NCBI RefSeq assembly: GCF_024807615.1
Contig: NZ_JANUCJ010000002.1
Coordinates: 496,001-560,000 of the forward strand
From: Tsukamurella ocularis
GTDB taxonomy: Bacteria; Actinomycetota; Actinomycetes; Mycobacteriales; Mycobacteriaceae
Direction of reading: 5' to 3'
DNA: 64,000 bases
The notes under the pieces are model-generated. The model ran no database searches. It saw only the letters and a list, made by a program, of their open reading frames with translations, and was not told the origin of the DNA. How positions within the stretch are numbered: the first letter of the stretch is position 1; each line of letters starts with the position of its first letter. Position numbers and translations under genes: made by a program. This document shows, one piece after another, positions 28,011 to 36,423 of this stretch.

Positions 28011-28645
28011 CGGCCACCGTCGTCCTGGCGGACGATCACGCGGCGATCCGGGCGGGCCTGCGCCTGCTCCTGGAATCGACCGGCGAGGTGCGGGTGATCG
28101 GCGAGGCGGCCGACGGTGCCGCCGCCCTGCGGCAGGCGCGGGCCCTCAAGCCCGACGTGGTCGTGATGGACGTGCGGATGCCGCGGGTCGACGGCCTCGC
28201 GGCGACCGCCTCCGTCGTGGCCGAGACCGACAGCGCCGTCCTGGTGCTGACGACCTTCGATCTCGACGAGTACGTGCTGGGCGCACTCAGCGCCGGAGCC
28301 AGCGGCTTCCTGCTCAAGTCGGCGGGCGGCGACGAGCTGATCCGCGCCGTCCTGGCCGTGGCGGCCGGCGATGCCGTGCTCGACCCGAAGGTGACCCGCG
28401 CAGTGATCGCGGCGATCCCCCGGCCCGGCGCGGAGCCGGCGGCCGTCGACCTCAGCGCGCTCACCGACCGCGAGCGCGACGTCCTGGCCGGGCTCGGCGA
28501 GGGCCTGTCGAATCAGCAGATCGCGCGGCGTCTCGACATCGGCGAGGCGACGGTGAAGACACACGTCTCGCGAGTGCTGATGAAGCTCGGCGTGCAGTCG
28601 CGGGTGCAGGCCGCGGTGGTCGCCGCACAATCCGGTTTGAACTAG
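28007..28645 (+). CDS. NarL/LuxR-family response regulator
   Basis: A 212-residue regulator: an N-terminal receiver with the acidic pair ADDHAAIRAG, phospho-acceptor Asp55 (VVVMDVRMPR) and conserved Thr/Lys (VLTTF, FLLKSAG), and a C-terminal LuxR-type helix-turn-helix (LTDRERDVLAGL ... SNQQIARRLDIGEATVKTHVSRVL). Partner of the preceding kinase. The DUF6069 membrane gene 68 bp downstream is a possible target. Confidence 0.92.
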   Translation: MTATVVLADDHAAIRAGLRLLLESTGEVRVIGEAADGAAALRQARALKPDVVVMDVRMPRVDGLAATASVVAETDSAVLVLTTFDLDEYVLGALSAGASGFLLKSAGGDELIRAVLAVAAGDAVLDPKVTRAVIAAIPRPGAEPAAVDLSALTDRERDVLAGLGEGLSNQQIARRLDIGEATVKTHVSRVLMKLGVQSRVQAAVVAAQSGLN

Positions 28646-28648
28646 GGC

Positions 28649-28676
28649 TTGACCTCAACAATGCTTCGGGTTATGT
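28649..28676 (+). promoter_or_regulatory. Sigma-70 type promoter before the DUF6069 gene
   Basis: TTGACC (28649-28654) and TTATGT (28671-28676) are separated by 16 bp. The spacer starts with TCAAC, giving ACCTCAAC...CTTCGGGT, a degenerate dyad recalling MerR/SoxR-type sites; five of eight positions match. Confidence 0.4.
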
Positions 28677-28713
28677 GATGGACTCGTTCCGGAAAACGAC
28701 CCGAGGAGACATC

Positions 28714-29142
28714 ATGACCGCCATCGACACCGCAGCCCCGTCGACCTTCCGCCTGACCCGCACGACCGCCGTGCTGGGCACCGTCGGCCTGTCGCTACTG
28801 ATCAACCTCGCCCTGTGGCTGATCGGCCTCGTCGCGGGCGGCGACTTCACCATGACCGACGAGGCCGGCGTCCGCGCCTCGGTCGCCCCCGGCGGCGTCG
28901 TCCTCATGACGGTGGCTCCGCTCGCCGTCGGCATGACCGCGGCTGTGCTGCTCTCGAAGCTGTGGGCCCCGATCCTGCGGGTCGCCGCCGTGGTCGGCGC
29001 CGCGGCGTCGCTCGGCACCATCGCGGGCACCCTGGCCGCCGACTTCGACGGGCCGTCGACGGTGATGCTCTCGCTGATGCACATGGTGATCGCCGTGGTG
29101 CTGGTCATCGCCCTGGAGGCGCTGTTCCGCCGCGTGCGCTGA
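28714..29142 (+). CDS. DUF6069 family membrane protein
   Basis: A 142-residue protein with four transmembrane helices (about 19-42, 63-83, 88-108, 119-136), matching the general pattern of DUF6069 proteins. CGAGGAG lies 6 nt before the ATG. Function unknown. It may belong to the regulon of the two-component system just upstream. Confidence 0.65.
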   Translation: MTAIDTAAPSTFRLTRTTAVLGTVGLSLLINLALWLIGLVAGGDFTMTDEAGVRASVAPGGVVLMTVAPLAVGMTAAVLLSKLWAPILRVAAVVGAAASLGTIAGTLAADFDGPSTVMLSLMHMVIAVVLVIALEALFRRVR

Positions 29143-29154
29143 TCACCGCGGGAC

Positions 29155-29185
29155 CCGCGGTCGCCGGCGCGGCCGGCGACCGCGG
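29155..29185. terminator. Terminator hairpin 1 (DUF6069 / carboxylase)
   Basis: A perfect 14-bp stem CCGCGGTCGCCGGC (29155-29168) with 29172-29185 and a 3-nt loop, between convergent genes. Confidence 0.75.
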
Positions 29186-29186
29186 A

Positions 29187-29229
29187 GGATCCGTACCCTC
29201 ACTCCCTCACCGGGTGAGGGTACGGATCC
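29187..29229. terminator. Terminator hairpin 2, overlapping the end of the carboxylase gene
   Basis: A perfect 16-bp stem GGATCCGTACCCTCAC (29187-29202) with 29214-29229 and an 11-nt loop. The carboxylase stop codon (29207-29209) lies in the loop, so the left arm is non-coding and the right arm is coding. Confidence 0.75.
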
Positions 29230-32200
29230 AGTTCCGGGTGGCGGCGGGGTCGATCACGTCGTCCAGCTCGAAGGTGGTGGCGGCGTGCAGGGCCCGGCCG
29301 CGTTGGTACGCGAGTGCCAGCAGCTGGTCGAAGAGCTCAGCGCGAGCGCCCTCGTCGGGTGCGGCGGCGAGTTCCCTGCTGAAGCCCAGCCGCACCGCTC
29401 CCTCGAGGCCCATACCGCCGATCTCGCCGGTGGGCCAGGCGACGGTGAACTGCGGGGCGTGGAAGCTGCCGCCGGTCATGGCCATCGCGCCGAGACCGTA
29501 GCCCTTGCGCAGCACGATCACGCCGAGCGGCACCGTGAGCCGCGCGCCGAGCACGAACAGCCGGGAGAACCGCCGGACGGTGGCCTGCTCCTCGGTCTCG
29601 GGCCCGACCATGAACCCGGGGGTGTCGCAGAGCGAGATCATCGGGAGCCCGTGCGCCTGTGCCAGTTCCAGGAAGTCAGCGAGCTTGTCCGCGGCTTCGC
29701 CGTCGATCGCGCCGCCCAGGTGGCGGGTGCTGTTCGCGATAAGCGCGTACGGCTTCCCCTCCACCCGGACCAGCGCGGTGATGATGCCGACGCCGTAGTC
29801 GCGGCGCAGCTCAAGCGTCGAGTCCTCGTCGACGATCGCGGCGATCGCGGCGCGGACGTCGTAGGCGCGCAGCCGGTTCTCCGGGACCACGTGGCGCGCG
29901 GCGCGCGGGTCGGGCGCGGTCCAGGCGTCGACGGGCCCGGCGAAGTAGCCGAGGTATCGGCGCGCGCGATCGACCGCGTCGGCCTCGTCGTCGGCGACGA
30001 CGTGCACGACGCCGTTGCGGCGCTGCACGTCGATGGGGCCGATGGCCTCCGGCGGGAACTCGCCGAGGCCGCCACCCGAGATCATCGCCGGCCCGCCCAT
30101 GCCGAGGTTGGCGTCGGGCGTGGCGATGACGACGTCGCAGATGCCCGCGAGCGCCGCGTTCCCGGCGAAACAGCGGCCGGAGACGACGGCGATCAGCGGC
30201 ACCCGCCCGCGCAGCGCGCCGAGCGACCGGAACGTGGGGACGTCGAGGCCCGCCACGATGTCGAGATCGGTGTCGCCGGGGCGGCCGCCGCCGCCCTCCG
30301 CGAACAGCACGATGGGCACGTTCCTGCGGTTCGCGACGTCGATGAGCCGGTCGGTCTTGGCGTGGTTGCGCCAGCCCTGCGTGCCCGCGAGCACGGTGTA
30401 GTCGTACGAGATCACCATCGCCTCGGCACCGCCGATCGTCGCGAGGCCGCCGATGAGCCCGTCCGCGGCGCCGGTGGCGATGAGCTCCTCCTCGGAGCGT
30501 CGGGCCCGCTGAGCGGGGAGGAGCAGCGCCCCGTACTCGGTGAAGCTGCCCTCGTCGACGAGGTCCTCGATGTTCTCGCGGGCGGTGCGCCGGCCGATCC
30601 GGCGCCGCTTGGCCACGGCGTCGGGGCGGCCCTCATCGAGGGTGACGCGGTGCCGTTCGCGCGCCTCGTCGAGGTCCGCGCGGGGCCGGTCGAGGTCGAG
30701 GGCGTCGGCCGCGTCGGCGGCGGTCGTCGCGCCGTCGGCTGCGGCGTACGTCAGGAGCGGCGTCCCCGCGGCCACCGTCTCCCCCGGCCGCACCAGCACC
30801 TCGCCGACGGTGACCGGGACCGGCAGCGCCTGCTCGTGCTCCATCTTCATGGCCTCGAGCACGACCAGCGCGGTGCCGGGTTCGGCGGCGGCTCCGGCCT
30901 CCGCGACGGCGACGACGGTGCCGGTCAGCGTCGCGGTGAGCACGTCGCCGTCGAGCTCGACGGCGGGCGTCGATGCGGGGGCGGCGGTCTGGGGCACGAG
31001 GTCGCCGATCCGGCGCGCGAGATAGCCGGTGTCGACGGGGCCCGAACGGAATTCGGAGTCGGCGAGGACGGCACGCAGAAGGGCGACGTTGGTACCGGGG
31101 CCGTCGATCACGAACTCCCCCAGCGCCGCATCGGCCTTGGCGTAGGCGCGCGCCGGCGTGGCGGCCCGCACGATCACCTTGGCGAGCAGGGAGTCGTACC
31201 GGGTGGAGGTGGCCAGGCCCGGCCGGCCGTAGCCGTCGACGCGGACGCCGGGGCCGGTCGGCGGCGTGTAGCCGGCGAGGACGCCCGCGGCGGGGAGCAC
31301 GGTGCCGTCGCGCTGCGGCACCTCCAGATTCACGCGCGCCTGCACGGCGGTGCCGTGGGCGGCGGCGGGCGTCCCGCTGACGGCGCCGTCGCGGCACCCG
31401 ATCGCGGGCGGCAGGCCGAGGTCGTCGAGCGGAGCGCCCTCGGCGAGGGCGAGCTGCGCGGCCACCAGGTCGACGCCGGTCACCTCCTCGGTCACGGTGT
31501 GCTCCACCTGGATCCGGGGGTTCACCTCCAGGAAGACGGCCCCGCCGTCGCGGACCAGGAATTCGACGGTCGCGAGCCCGCGGTAGCCGGCGGCGGCACA
31601 CAGCCGGGCGGCGTGACCGTGGAGCGCGGAGCGCAGGTCGCCGTCCAACGCCGGCGCGGGCGCGACCTCGATCAGCTTCTGGTTGCGGCGCTGCACGCTG
31701 CAATCGCGGTCGCCGAGGGCGACGACGGCGGTGCCGTCGCCGACGACCTGGACCTCGATGTGCCGGGCGCCGGTCTGCAGTTCCTCGGCGAAGACGCGAC
31801 CGTCTCCGAAACCGAGCTCGGCCTCGGAGACGCAGGCGCGGTAGGCCGATTCGAGGTCCTCGTCGTACCGGGGACCGGGCGGCACGGCGCGCATTCCGCG
31901 GCCTCCGCCGCCCGCGACGGCCTTGATCATGACGCCGGCCGGGCGGCCGGCGGCGAAGGCGCGCACCGCCTCGAGGTCGGCCCCGCCGTCGGTCGCGGCG
32001 GGCACCGGGACCCCCGCGGCGACGGCGGCCGAGCGGGCGGCGGCCTTGTCGCCGAAGGTGCGGAGAACGTCGGGATCGGGGCCGACGAAGGTCAGGCCGG
32101 CGGCGGCGCAGGCCGCGGCGAAATCTGCGTTCTCCGCGAGGAAGCCGTAGCCGGGGTGCACCGCGTCGGCGCCCGTGCTCGCGGCGGCCGCGACGATCGC

Positions 32201-32383
32201 GTCGCGGTCCAGGTACGCGGCGGGGCCGGAGCCCGCGAGTGCGACGGCATCGTCGGCGGCGGCGACGTGCGGGGTGTCGGCGTCGTCCGCGGCGTAGACG
32301 GCCACGGTCGGGATGCCGAGTTCCCGTGCGGTGCGGATGATCCGCAGCGCGATCTCCCCGCGATTGGCGATGAGCAGCTTCAC
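29207..32383 (-). CDS. Single-chain biotin-dependent acyl-CoA carboxylase (BC-BCCP-CT fusion)
   Basis: A 1058-residue protein carrying all three parts of a biotin-dependent carboxylase: biotin carboxylase (about 1-450; KLLIANRGEIALRI, the glycine-rich AVAGGGGRGMRAVPP and EVNPRIQVEHTVTEE), a biotin carrier domain (about 475-550; EAMKM with biotinyl Lys513), and a carboxyltransferase (about 560-1058; ATIGGAEAMVISYDYT, SLCDTPGFMVGPE, GYGLGAMAMTGG). This is the architecture of the homohexameric long-chain acyl-CoA carboxylases described from mycobacteria. The GTG start overlaps the upstream ligase stop (GTGA) and has GGGGGAG before it. Substrate unknown. Confidence 0.9.
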   Translation of the reverse strand: MKLLIANRGEIALRIIRTARELGIPTVAVYAADDADTPHVAAADDAVALAGSGPAAYLDRDAIVAAAASTGADAVHPGYGFLAENADFAAACAAAGLTFVGPDPDVLRTFGDKAAARSAAVAAGVPVPAATDGGADLEAVRAFAAGRPAGVMIKAVAGGGGRGMRAVPPGPRYDEDLESAYRACVSEAELGFGDGRVFAEELQTGARHIEVQVVGDGTAVVALGDRDCSVQRRNQKLIEVAPAPALDGDLRSALHGHAARLCAAAGYRGLATVEFLVRDGGAVFLEVNPRIQVEHTVTEEVTGVDLVAAQLALAEGAPLDDLGLPPAIGCRDGAVSGTPAAAHGTAVQARVNLEVPQRDGTVLPAAGVLAGYTPPTGPGVRVDGYGRPGLATSTRYDSLLAKVIVRAATPARAYAKADAALGEFVIDGPGTNVALLRAVLADSEFRSGPVDTGYLARRIGDLVPQTAAPASTPAVELDGDVLTATLTGTVVAVAEAGAAAEPGTALVVLEAMKMEHEQALPVPVTVGEVLVRPGETVAAGTPLLTYAAADGATTAADAADALDLDRPRADLDEARERHRVTLDEGRPDAVAKRRRIGRRTARENIEDLVDEGSFTEYGALLLPAQRARRSEEELIATGAADGLIGGLATIGGAEAMVISYDYTVLAGTQGWRNHAKTDRLIDVANRRNVPIVLFAEGGGGRPGDTDLDIVAGLDVPTFRSLGALRGRVPLIAVVSGRCFAGNAALAGICDVVIATPDANLGMGGPAMISGGGLGEFPPEAIGPIDVQRRNGVVHVVADDEADAVDRARRYLGYFAGPVDAWTAPDPRAARHVVPENRLRAYDVRAAIAAIVDEDSTLELRRDYGVGIITALVRVEGKPYALIANSTRHLGGAIDGEAADKLADFLELAQAHGLPMISLCDTPGFMVGPETEEQATVRRFSRLFVLGARLTVPLGVIVLRKGYGLGAMAMTGGSFHAPQFTVAWPTGEIGGMGLEGAVRLGFSRELAAAPDEGARAELFDQLLALAYQRGRALHAATTFELDDVIDPAATRNWIRTLTR

Positions 32384-34170
32384 TTCGACTCCCCCTGGTT
32401 GAACGCGGCCGCCACGTTCTCCGCGGCCACCGCAGGACTTCCCTCTGATGCCGCGCCTGCGATCTGCGCCGCCCTCTCGAACAGCACACCCTTGCGCACC
32501 TTGCCTGTCGCCGTCATCGGCAGCGCGTCGACGACCACGAAGTCGGGCACCTTGTAGCCCGCCATGTTCTCCCGCGCCCACGCCGTGAGCTCGGCGACGT
32601 CCACGGGCCCCGCCGAGACGACGAAGGCGAGGGGCACCTGGCCCTTGCGCGCGTCGGGCCGCGGCACGACCGAGACCGAGCCGATCGACGGATGATCCTT
32701 GAGCAGCGCCTCCACCTCCGACGGGAAGACCGACATGCCGTTGACCTTGATCATCTCCTTCGTTCGCGCGAGGTAGTGGACGGCGCCCCAGTCGTCGATC
32801 TTCCCCACGTCGCCGGTGTGCAACCAGCCGTGCCGGATCGCCTCGGCGGTCGCGTCGGGCCGGCGGTGGTAGGCCGTGAGGATCGATTCGCTGCGCACCA
32901 CGATCTCGCCGGTCTCGCCGAGGGGAACGGACGCACCGTCGGGGTCGACGACGAGGATGTCGGTGCCGGGTACGGGGAGCCCGCAGAAGACGGGGTCGGT
33001 GGTGAGGTCTCGGTCGCCGTCCTGGAAGCCGAGCGTGAACGTGTCTGCGGTGTGGGTCTCGGTCATGCCGTAGGAGGCCTCGCGCAGGACTCCGCCGGTC
33101 AGGGCGCGCCAGCGGGCCCGCAGCTCCGGGGTCAGCTTGAGCACGAAGGAGACGGCCAGCGGGTTCACGACGGTGCGGAAGGCGGCACCGTCGAACCCGG
33201 GCAGGTCCATGAGCTCGACGTAGTTGTCGACCGTGGCGACGGTGTCCGTCACGCCGTACCGCGCGATGAGCGCGGCGGCGACCGACGGCTCCCACCGGGT
33301 CATGAGCACGATCGTCTGGCCGTTGAGCAGCGGCTTGAGGATGCCGAAATCCTCACCGGCGATCCAGAATACGGGCAGGAAGTTCAGCCCGACCGGGGCG
33401 CTCTCCCCCACGGCGGCACCGCCCGCCACGGTGGCGGTGGCCGCCGTGTAGGCCATGTGCCGCTGGGTGTGCTCGCAGCCCTTGGGCAGACCGGTGGTGC
33501 CGCCGGTGTAGTTGAGCGCGGCGAGCGCATCCGGGTCGGAGTCCCGGACCGGCGCGGGCGCGGCGGCGACCACACGGCGCCAGTCGCTGCGCGGGTCGGG
33601 CGCGATGTCGAAGGGCGCCGGGGCGTCCGGGAGCGGCGCGGTGTCCGCGAGAAGATCGCCCACGGCGGTGGCGAGCACCGTGCGCACCGGCGTCTGCGCG
33701 CGCACCGTCTCCACCAGGTCCAGGAGGTCGGTCTGCGCCAGCAGCACGCCGACGCCGGCGTCGTCCAGTTCGTGCTGCAGCTCGCGCCCCTTGAGCAGCG
33801 GGTTGACCGGCACGTGCACGGCGCCCACCTTGAGGATGCCGAGCATGGCGATCGCGAACTGCGGGCAGTTGCCCAGGTACACGCCGACCGCGTCGCCCGC
33901 GCGGACCCCCTCCTCACGGAGCAGGCCCGCGAACCGGTCGGACAGCTCGTCGTACTCGGCGTAGGTGACCTCGCGACCGTAGAAGGCGATCGCGACGGCG
34001 TCGGGCCGGTGCCGCGCCCAGTGCCGGAGGTGCTCCACCATCGCGGGCGTTCCCGCCGGGTACTCGACGGTGCGCGGCACCTGCGCCGGCCAGTTCTTCA
34101 GGCGCAGTGCACGGATCTCGTCGGCGGCGGCGTCGAGCGCCGCGGCGACGCCGGTGGTCCGGTCGGTCAT
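32380..34170 (-). CDS. AMP-forming acyl-CoA synthetase (FadD family)
   Basis: A 596-residue ANL-superfamily ligase that activates a carboxylic acid as the acyl-AMP and then the CoA thioester. Seen: the P-loop-like NYTGGTTGLPKGCEH (about 222-236), ASYGMTETHT (A5) and the hinge LARTKEMIKVNGMSVFPSEVE with the catalytic lysine in TGKVRKG near residue 560. It has a long N-terminal extension with no obvious domain. It is coupled by a 4-bp overlap to the carboxylase, so its CoA product or a derivative is the probable carboxylation substrate. Confidence 0.88.
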   Translation of the reverse strand: MTDRTTGVAAALDAAADEIRALRLKNWPAQVPRTVEYPAGTPAMVEHLRHWARHRPDAVAIAFYGREVTYAEYDELSDRFAGLLREEGVRAGDAVGVYLGNCPQFAIAMLGILKVGAVHVPVNPLLKGRELQHELDDAGVGVLLAQTDLLDLVETVRAQTPVRTVLATAVGDLLADTAPLPDAPAPFDIAPDPRSDWRRVVAAAPAPVRDSDPDALAALNYTGGTTGLPKGCEHTQRHMAYTAATATVAGGAAVGESAPVGLNFLPVFWIAGEDFGILKPLLNGQTIVLMTRWEPSVAAALIARYGVTDTVATVDNYVELMDLPGFDGAAFRTVVNPLAVSFVLKLTPELRARWRALTGGVLREASYGMTETHTADTFTLGFQDGDRDLTTDPVFCGLPVPGTDILVVDPDGASVPLGETGEIVVRSESILTAYHRRPDATAEAIRHGWLHTGDVGKIDDWGAVHYLARTKEMIKVNGMSVFPSEVEALLKDHPSIGSVSVVPRPDARKGQVPLAFVVSAGPVDVAELTAWARENMAGYKVPDFVVVDALPMTATGKVRKGVLFERAAQIAGAASEGSPAVAAENVAAAFNQGESK

Positions 34171-34196
34171 GGGTCTCCTTCGGTGCGTCGGCTCCG

Positions 34197-34817
34197 TCAG
34201 AAGCCGATCAGTCGTTCAGCGACGCGGATCTGATCCGCGATGAAGCGCTCGCGCGCGGCGGGACTGTCGCGCGCCACGCGCTTCGCGCCGTGGTGGATGG
34301 TGTCGTTGAGGATGGTGACCAGCGCCGCGGGCGGCAGGCACAGGTCGACGGTGCCGGGATCGAGGGACTCGAGATAGGCGGTGTAGCGGCGGTGCGTGCG
34401 CCGCGTCGTGCGGTCCCAGACCGCCGCGACGTCCTCCCGGACTGGGGCCATCGCGTCGAACAGGGCGACGAGGCCGCCGTTCGCGAAGACCGCGTCGGCG
34501 TAGGCCCGCATCGTGGCCGCGATGACCTCGCGCGGCACGTCGGTCTCGATGCCGTCCAGCATCTGCGTCGCCTCGAGTTCCGCGCCGATCCGGTCCACGA
34601 GGGCGAGGAGGATCTCGTCCTTGGACCGGAAGTAGGCGTAGAAGGTGGGCCGGGAGGTCTGCGCGCGGGCCGCGATGAGCTCCACCGTGGTGGCCGCATA
34701 GCCGAGGTCGTCGAAGCACTCGGCGGCCGCCCGGAGTAGCTCCTCCCGGCGGGCGCCACCGGCGTCCTTGCGGTTCGCGCGGGCCCGCTCCTGCGATTCG
34801 CTGATCGTCACGCTCAC
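34197..34817 (-). CDS. TetR-family transcriptional regulator
   Basis: A repressor of about 206 residues. The helix-turn-helix is RREELLRAAAECFDDLGYAATTVELIAARAQTSRPTFYAYFRSK (landmarks only: ELIAARAQTSRPTFY is the recognition part). The C-terminal ligand domain is divergent. Several GTG starts exist (34847, 34817, 34811); 34817 keeps a short N-terminal arm. It lies between the MFS and ligase genes on the same strand, 26 bp before fadD, and probably regulates this block. Confidence 0.82.
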   Translation of the reverse strand: MSVTISESQERARANRKDAGGARREELLRAAAECFDDLGYAATTVELIAARAQTSRPTFYAYFRSKDEILLALVDRIGAELEATQMLDGIETDVPREVIAATMRAYADAVFANGGLVALFDAMAPVREDVAAVWDRTTRRTHRRYTAYLESLDPGTVDLCLPPAALVTILNDTIHHGAKRVARDSPAARERFIADQIRVAERLIGF

Positions 34818-34863
34818 GAGTCTGCTCGGCTCCGCTCGGACCTTCAAGGACGCCGGTGCCGGC

Positions 34864-36249
34864 TCATACCGACGCGGGGATCCCGGGCACCGCGTTGGGA
34901 TCCTCGCGCACCGCCCTGTCGTTCGTCTCCTTGAGGAAGTACGCGCTGGCGAGGGTCACCAGCCCCATGGCGGCGAGGTAGACCGAGACGAACGTGCTGG
35001 ACTGCGTCTCGGCGATGATTGCCGTCATGATCAGCGGTGCAACACCCGAGACGGCGACCGCCGCCAGTTGGTAGGCCAGCGAGGCGCCCGAGTAACGGAT
35101 CCGTGGCTCGAACAGCTCCGCCATGAACGCGGCCAGCGGCCCGTAGGTGAGCGCCTGCCCGAAGCTGGAGACGAACATCGCGACCAGCAGCAGCCCGATG
35201 TTCGTGGTCTCCGCGAGCCAGAAGAACGGGAACGCCCAGGCGATGAGCACGGCGCCGCCGATCAGGATCAGCGGCCGGCGACCGACGCGGTCGGACACCG
35301 CACCCGCGGCCATGATCACGAGCGGCATGACGACCGAGGTCGCGAGCACGCACGCCAGGATCGAGTTGCTGCTCATGCCCAGGCCGCCCGCGGACGGCTT
35401 CTTGCTGCCGTAGCTCACGAAGCCGGCGATGGAGACGTAGAACGCGGAGTTGGTGCCGGCCAGCAGCCCGGCGCCGAGCAGGATCTTGCCCCAGTGCCCA
35501 CGGATCGCCTCGGACAGCGGCGCCGCGGCGACCGTCTCCTTGCCCGCGTTCTTGGCCGCGACCTCGCGCTGCAGGGCGAGGAACTCCGGCGAATCCTCGA
35601 TCTTCTTGTGGATGTACATCACGACGGGCACCAGGATCGCGCTGGCCCAGAAGGGCACGCGCCAGCCCCAGCTCAGGAACGCGGCGTCGTCGAGGATGCC
35701 GTTCATCAGGATCATCATCAGGTTGCCCAGCAGCAGGCCGAGCGGAACGCCCATCTGCCCGAAGGTCCCGGCGAATCCCCGCTTCTTGGGTCCCGCCGAC
35801 TCGGTGAGCAGGAGCACCACGCCGCCCCATTGGCCGCCGCACGCGAGGCCCTGGACGAAGCGCAGGGACACCAGCAGGATCGGGGCGAGCGAGCCGATCG
35901 CGCTCGCGGTGGGCAGGCAGCCGATGAGGAAGGTGGCCGCCCCCATCGCGGTCAGACACCAGATGAGCATCGGCTTGCGGCCGATCTTGTCACCGAAGTG
36001 CCCCGCCAGGATTCCGCCCAGCGGCCGGGCGATGAAGCCCACCGAGAACGTCGCGAAGGCCATCAGCGTGCCCATCAGCGGCGAGAGGTCCGGGAAGAAG
36101 ACCTTGTCGAACACCAGGGCTGCGGCGGTGCCGTAGACGAAGAAGTCGTACCACTCGATCGAACTGCTCACCAGCCCGGCGGTGAGCAGCTTGCCGTGCG
36201 ACTTCTTCTTCACCGGCGCGACGGCACCGGGCTCGCTGGTCTGTGTCAT
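34864..36249 (-). CDS. MFS transporter, metabolite:H+ symporter (MHS) family
   Basis: A 461-residue, 12-helix transporter. The start SSSIEWYDFFVYGTAAALVF and the loop GHFGDKIGRKPML (G-x-x-x-D/R-x-G-R-K/R motif between helices 2 and 3) are diagnostic of MHS-type members such as those for shikimate, citrate or alpha-ketoglutarate. FVQGLACGGQWGGVVLL is the helix 4 signature. It probably imports an organic acid. GAAGGG lies 6 nt before ATG 36249. It is divergent from the lipase gene, with a TAAGC-N4-GCTTA operator in between. Confidence 0.88.
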   Translation of the reverse strand: MTQTSEPGAVAPVKKKSHGKLLTAGLVSSSIEWYDFFVYGTAAALVFDKVFFPDLSPLMGTLMAFATFSVGFIARPLGGILAGHFGDKIGRKPMLIWCLTAMGAATFLIGCLPTASAIGSLAPILLVSLRFVQGLACGGQWGGVVLLLTESAGPKKRGFAGTFGQMGVPLGLLLGNLMMILMNGILDDAAFLSWGWRVPFWASAILVPVVMYIHKKIEDSPEFLALQREVAAKNAGKETVAAAPLSEAIRGHWGKILLGAGLLAGTNSAFYVSIAGFVSYGSKKPSAGGLGMSSNSILACVLATSVVMPLVIMAAGAVSDRVGRRPLILIGGAVLIAWAFPFFWLAETTNIGLLLVAMFVSSFGQALTYGPLAAFMAELFEPRIRYSGASLAYQLAAVAVSGVAPLIMTAIIAETQSSTFVSVYLAAMGLVTLASAYFLKETNDRAVREDPNAVPGIPASV

Positions 36250-36299
36250 GGATGGCCCTTCGTCAAAATTGTGATCCCCGACACAGAGAATGCTTGACG

Positions 36300-36315
36300 T
36301 TGACGTTCGTGTCAA
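36300..36315. promoter_or_regulatory. Second palindrome in the MFS/lipase divergent promoter
   Basis: TTGAC-N6-GTCAA (TTGACGTTCGTGTCAA) is a 5+5 dyad, 19 bp from the TAAGC site. It may be another operator, for example for the local TetR at 34197, or part of a -35 region. Confidence 0.35.
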
Positions 36316-36333
36316 CCGATTCTCGAAAATTGC

Positions 36334-36347
36334 TAAGCGTTTGCTTA
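36334..36347. promoter_or_regulatory. TetR-type operator copy 1 (MFS / lipase)
   Basis: TAAGC GTTT GCTTA, a perfect 5-bp dyad with a 4-bp centre. It is the same half-site and spacing as at 48940 and 50368. It stands in the 174-bp divergent region between the MFS and lipase genes, which holds no gene. Confidence 0.6.
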
Positions 36348-36423
36348 CGCAGTTGGGAGACCGTTTCCAGGGCTTCGGACCCGTTCGACACCGGCGCCGA
36401 CCTCGATCACGTACAAAGAGCAC

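Noticed and set aside
28714-29142. DUF6069 protein as a third component of the two-component system
   Set aside because: It has its own promoter and no domain linking it to signalling; only a possible target.
29285-32557. A 1090-codon plus-strand frame opposite the carboxylase
   Set aside because: The minus strand encodes a carboxylase with every expected motif; the plus frame is Gly/Arg/Val/Asp-rich with none.
29207-33295. Carboxylase frame read from a start at 33295
   Set aside because: The extra 300 residues overlap the CoA-ligase gene, which has its own complete motifs; GTG 32383 has a ribosome site and stop/start overlap.
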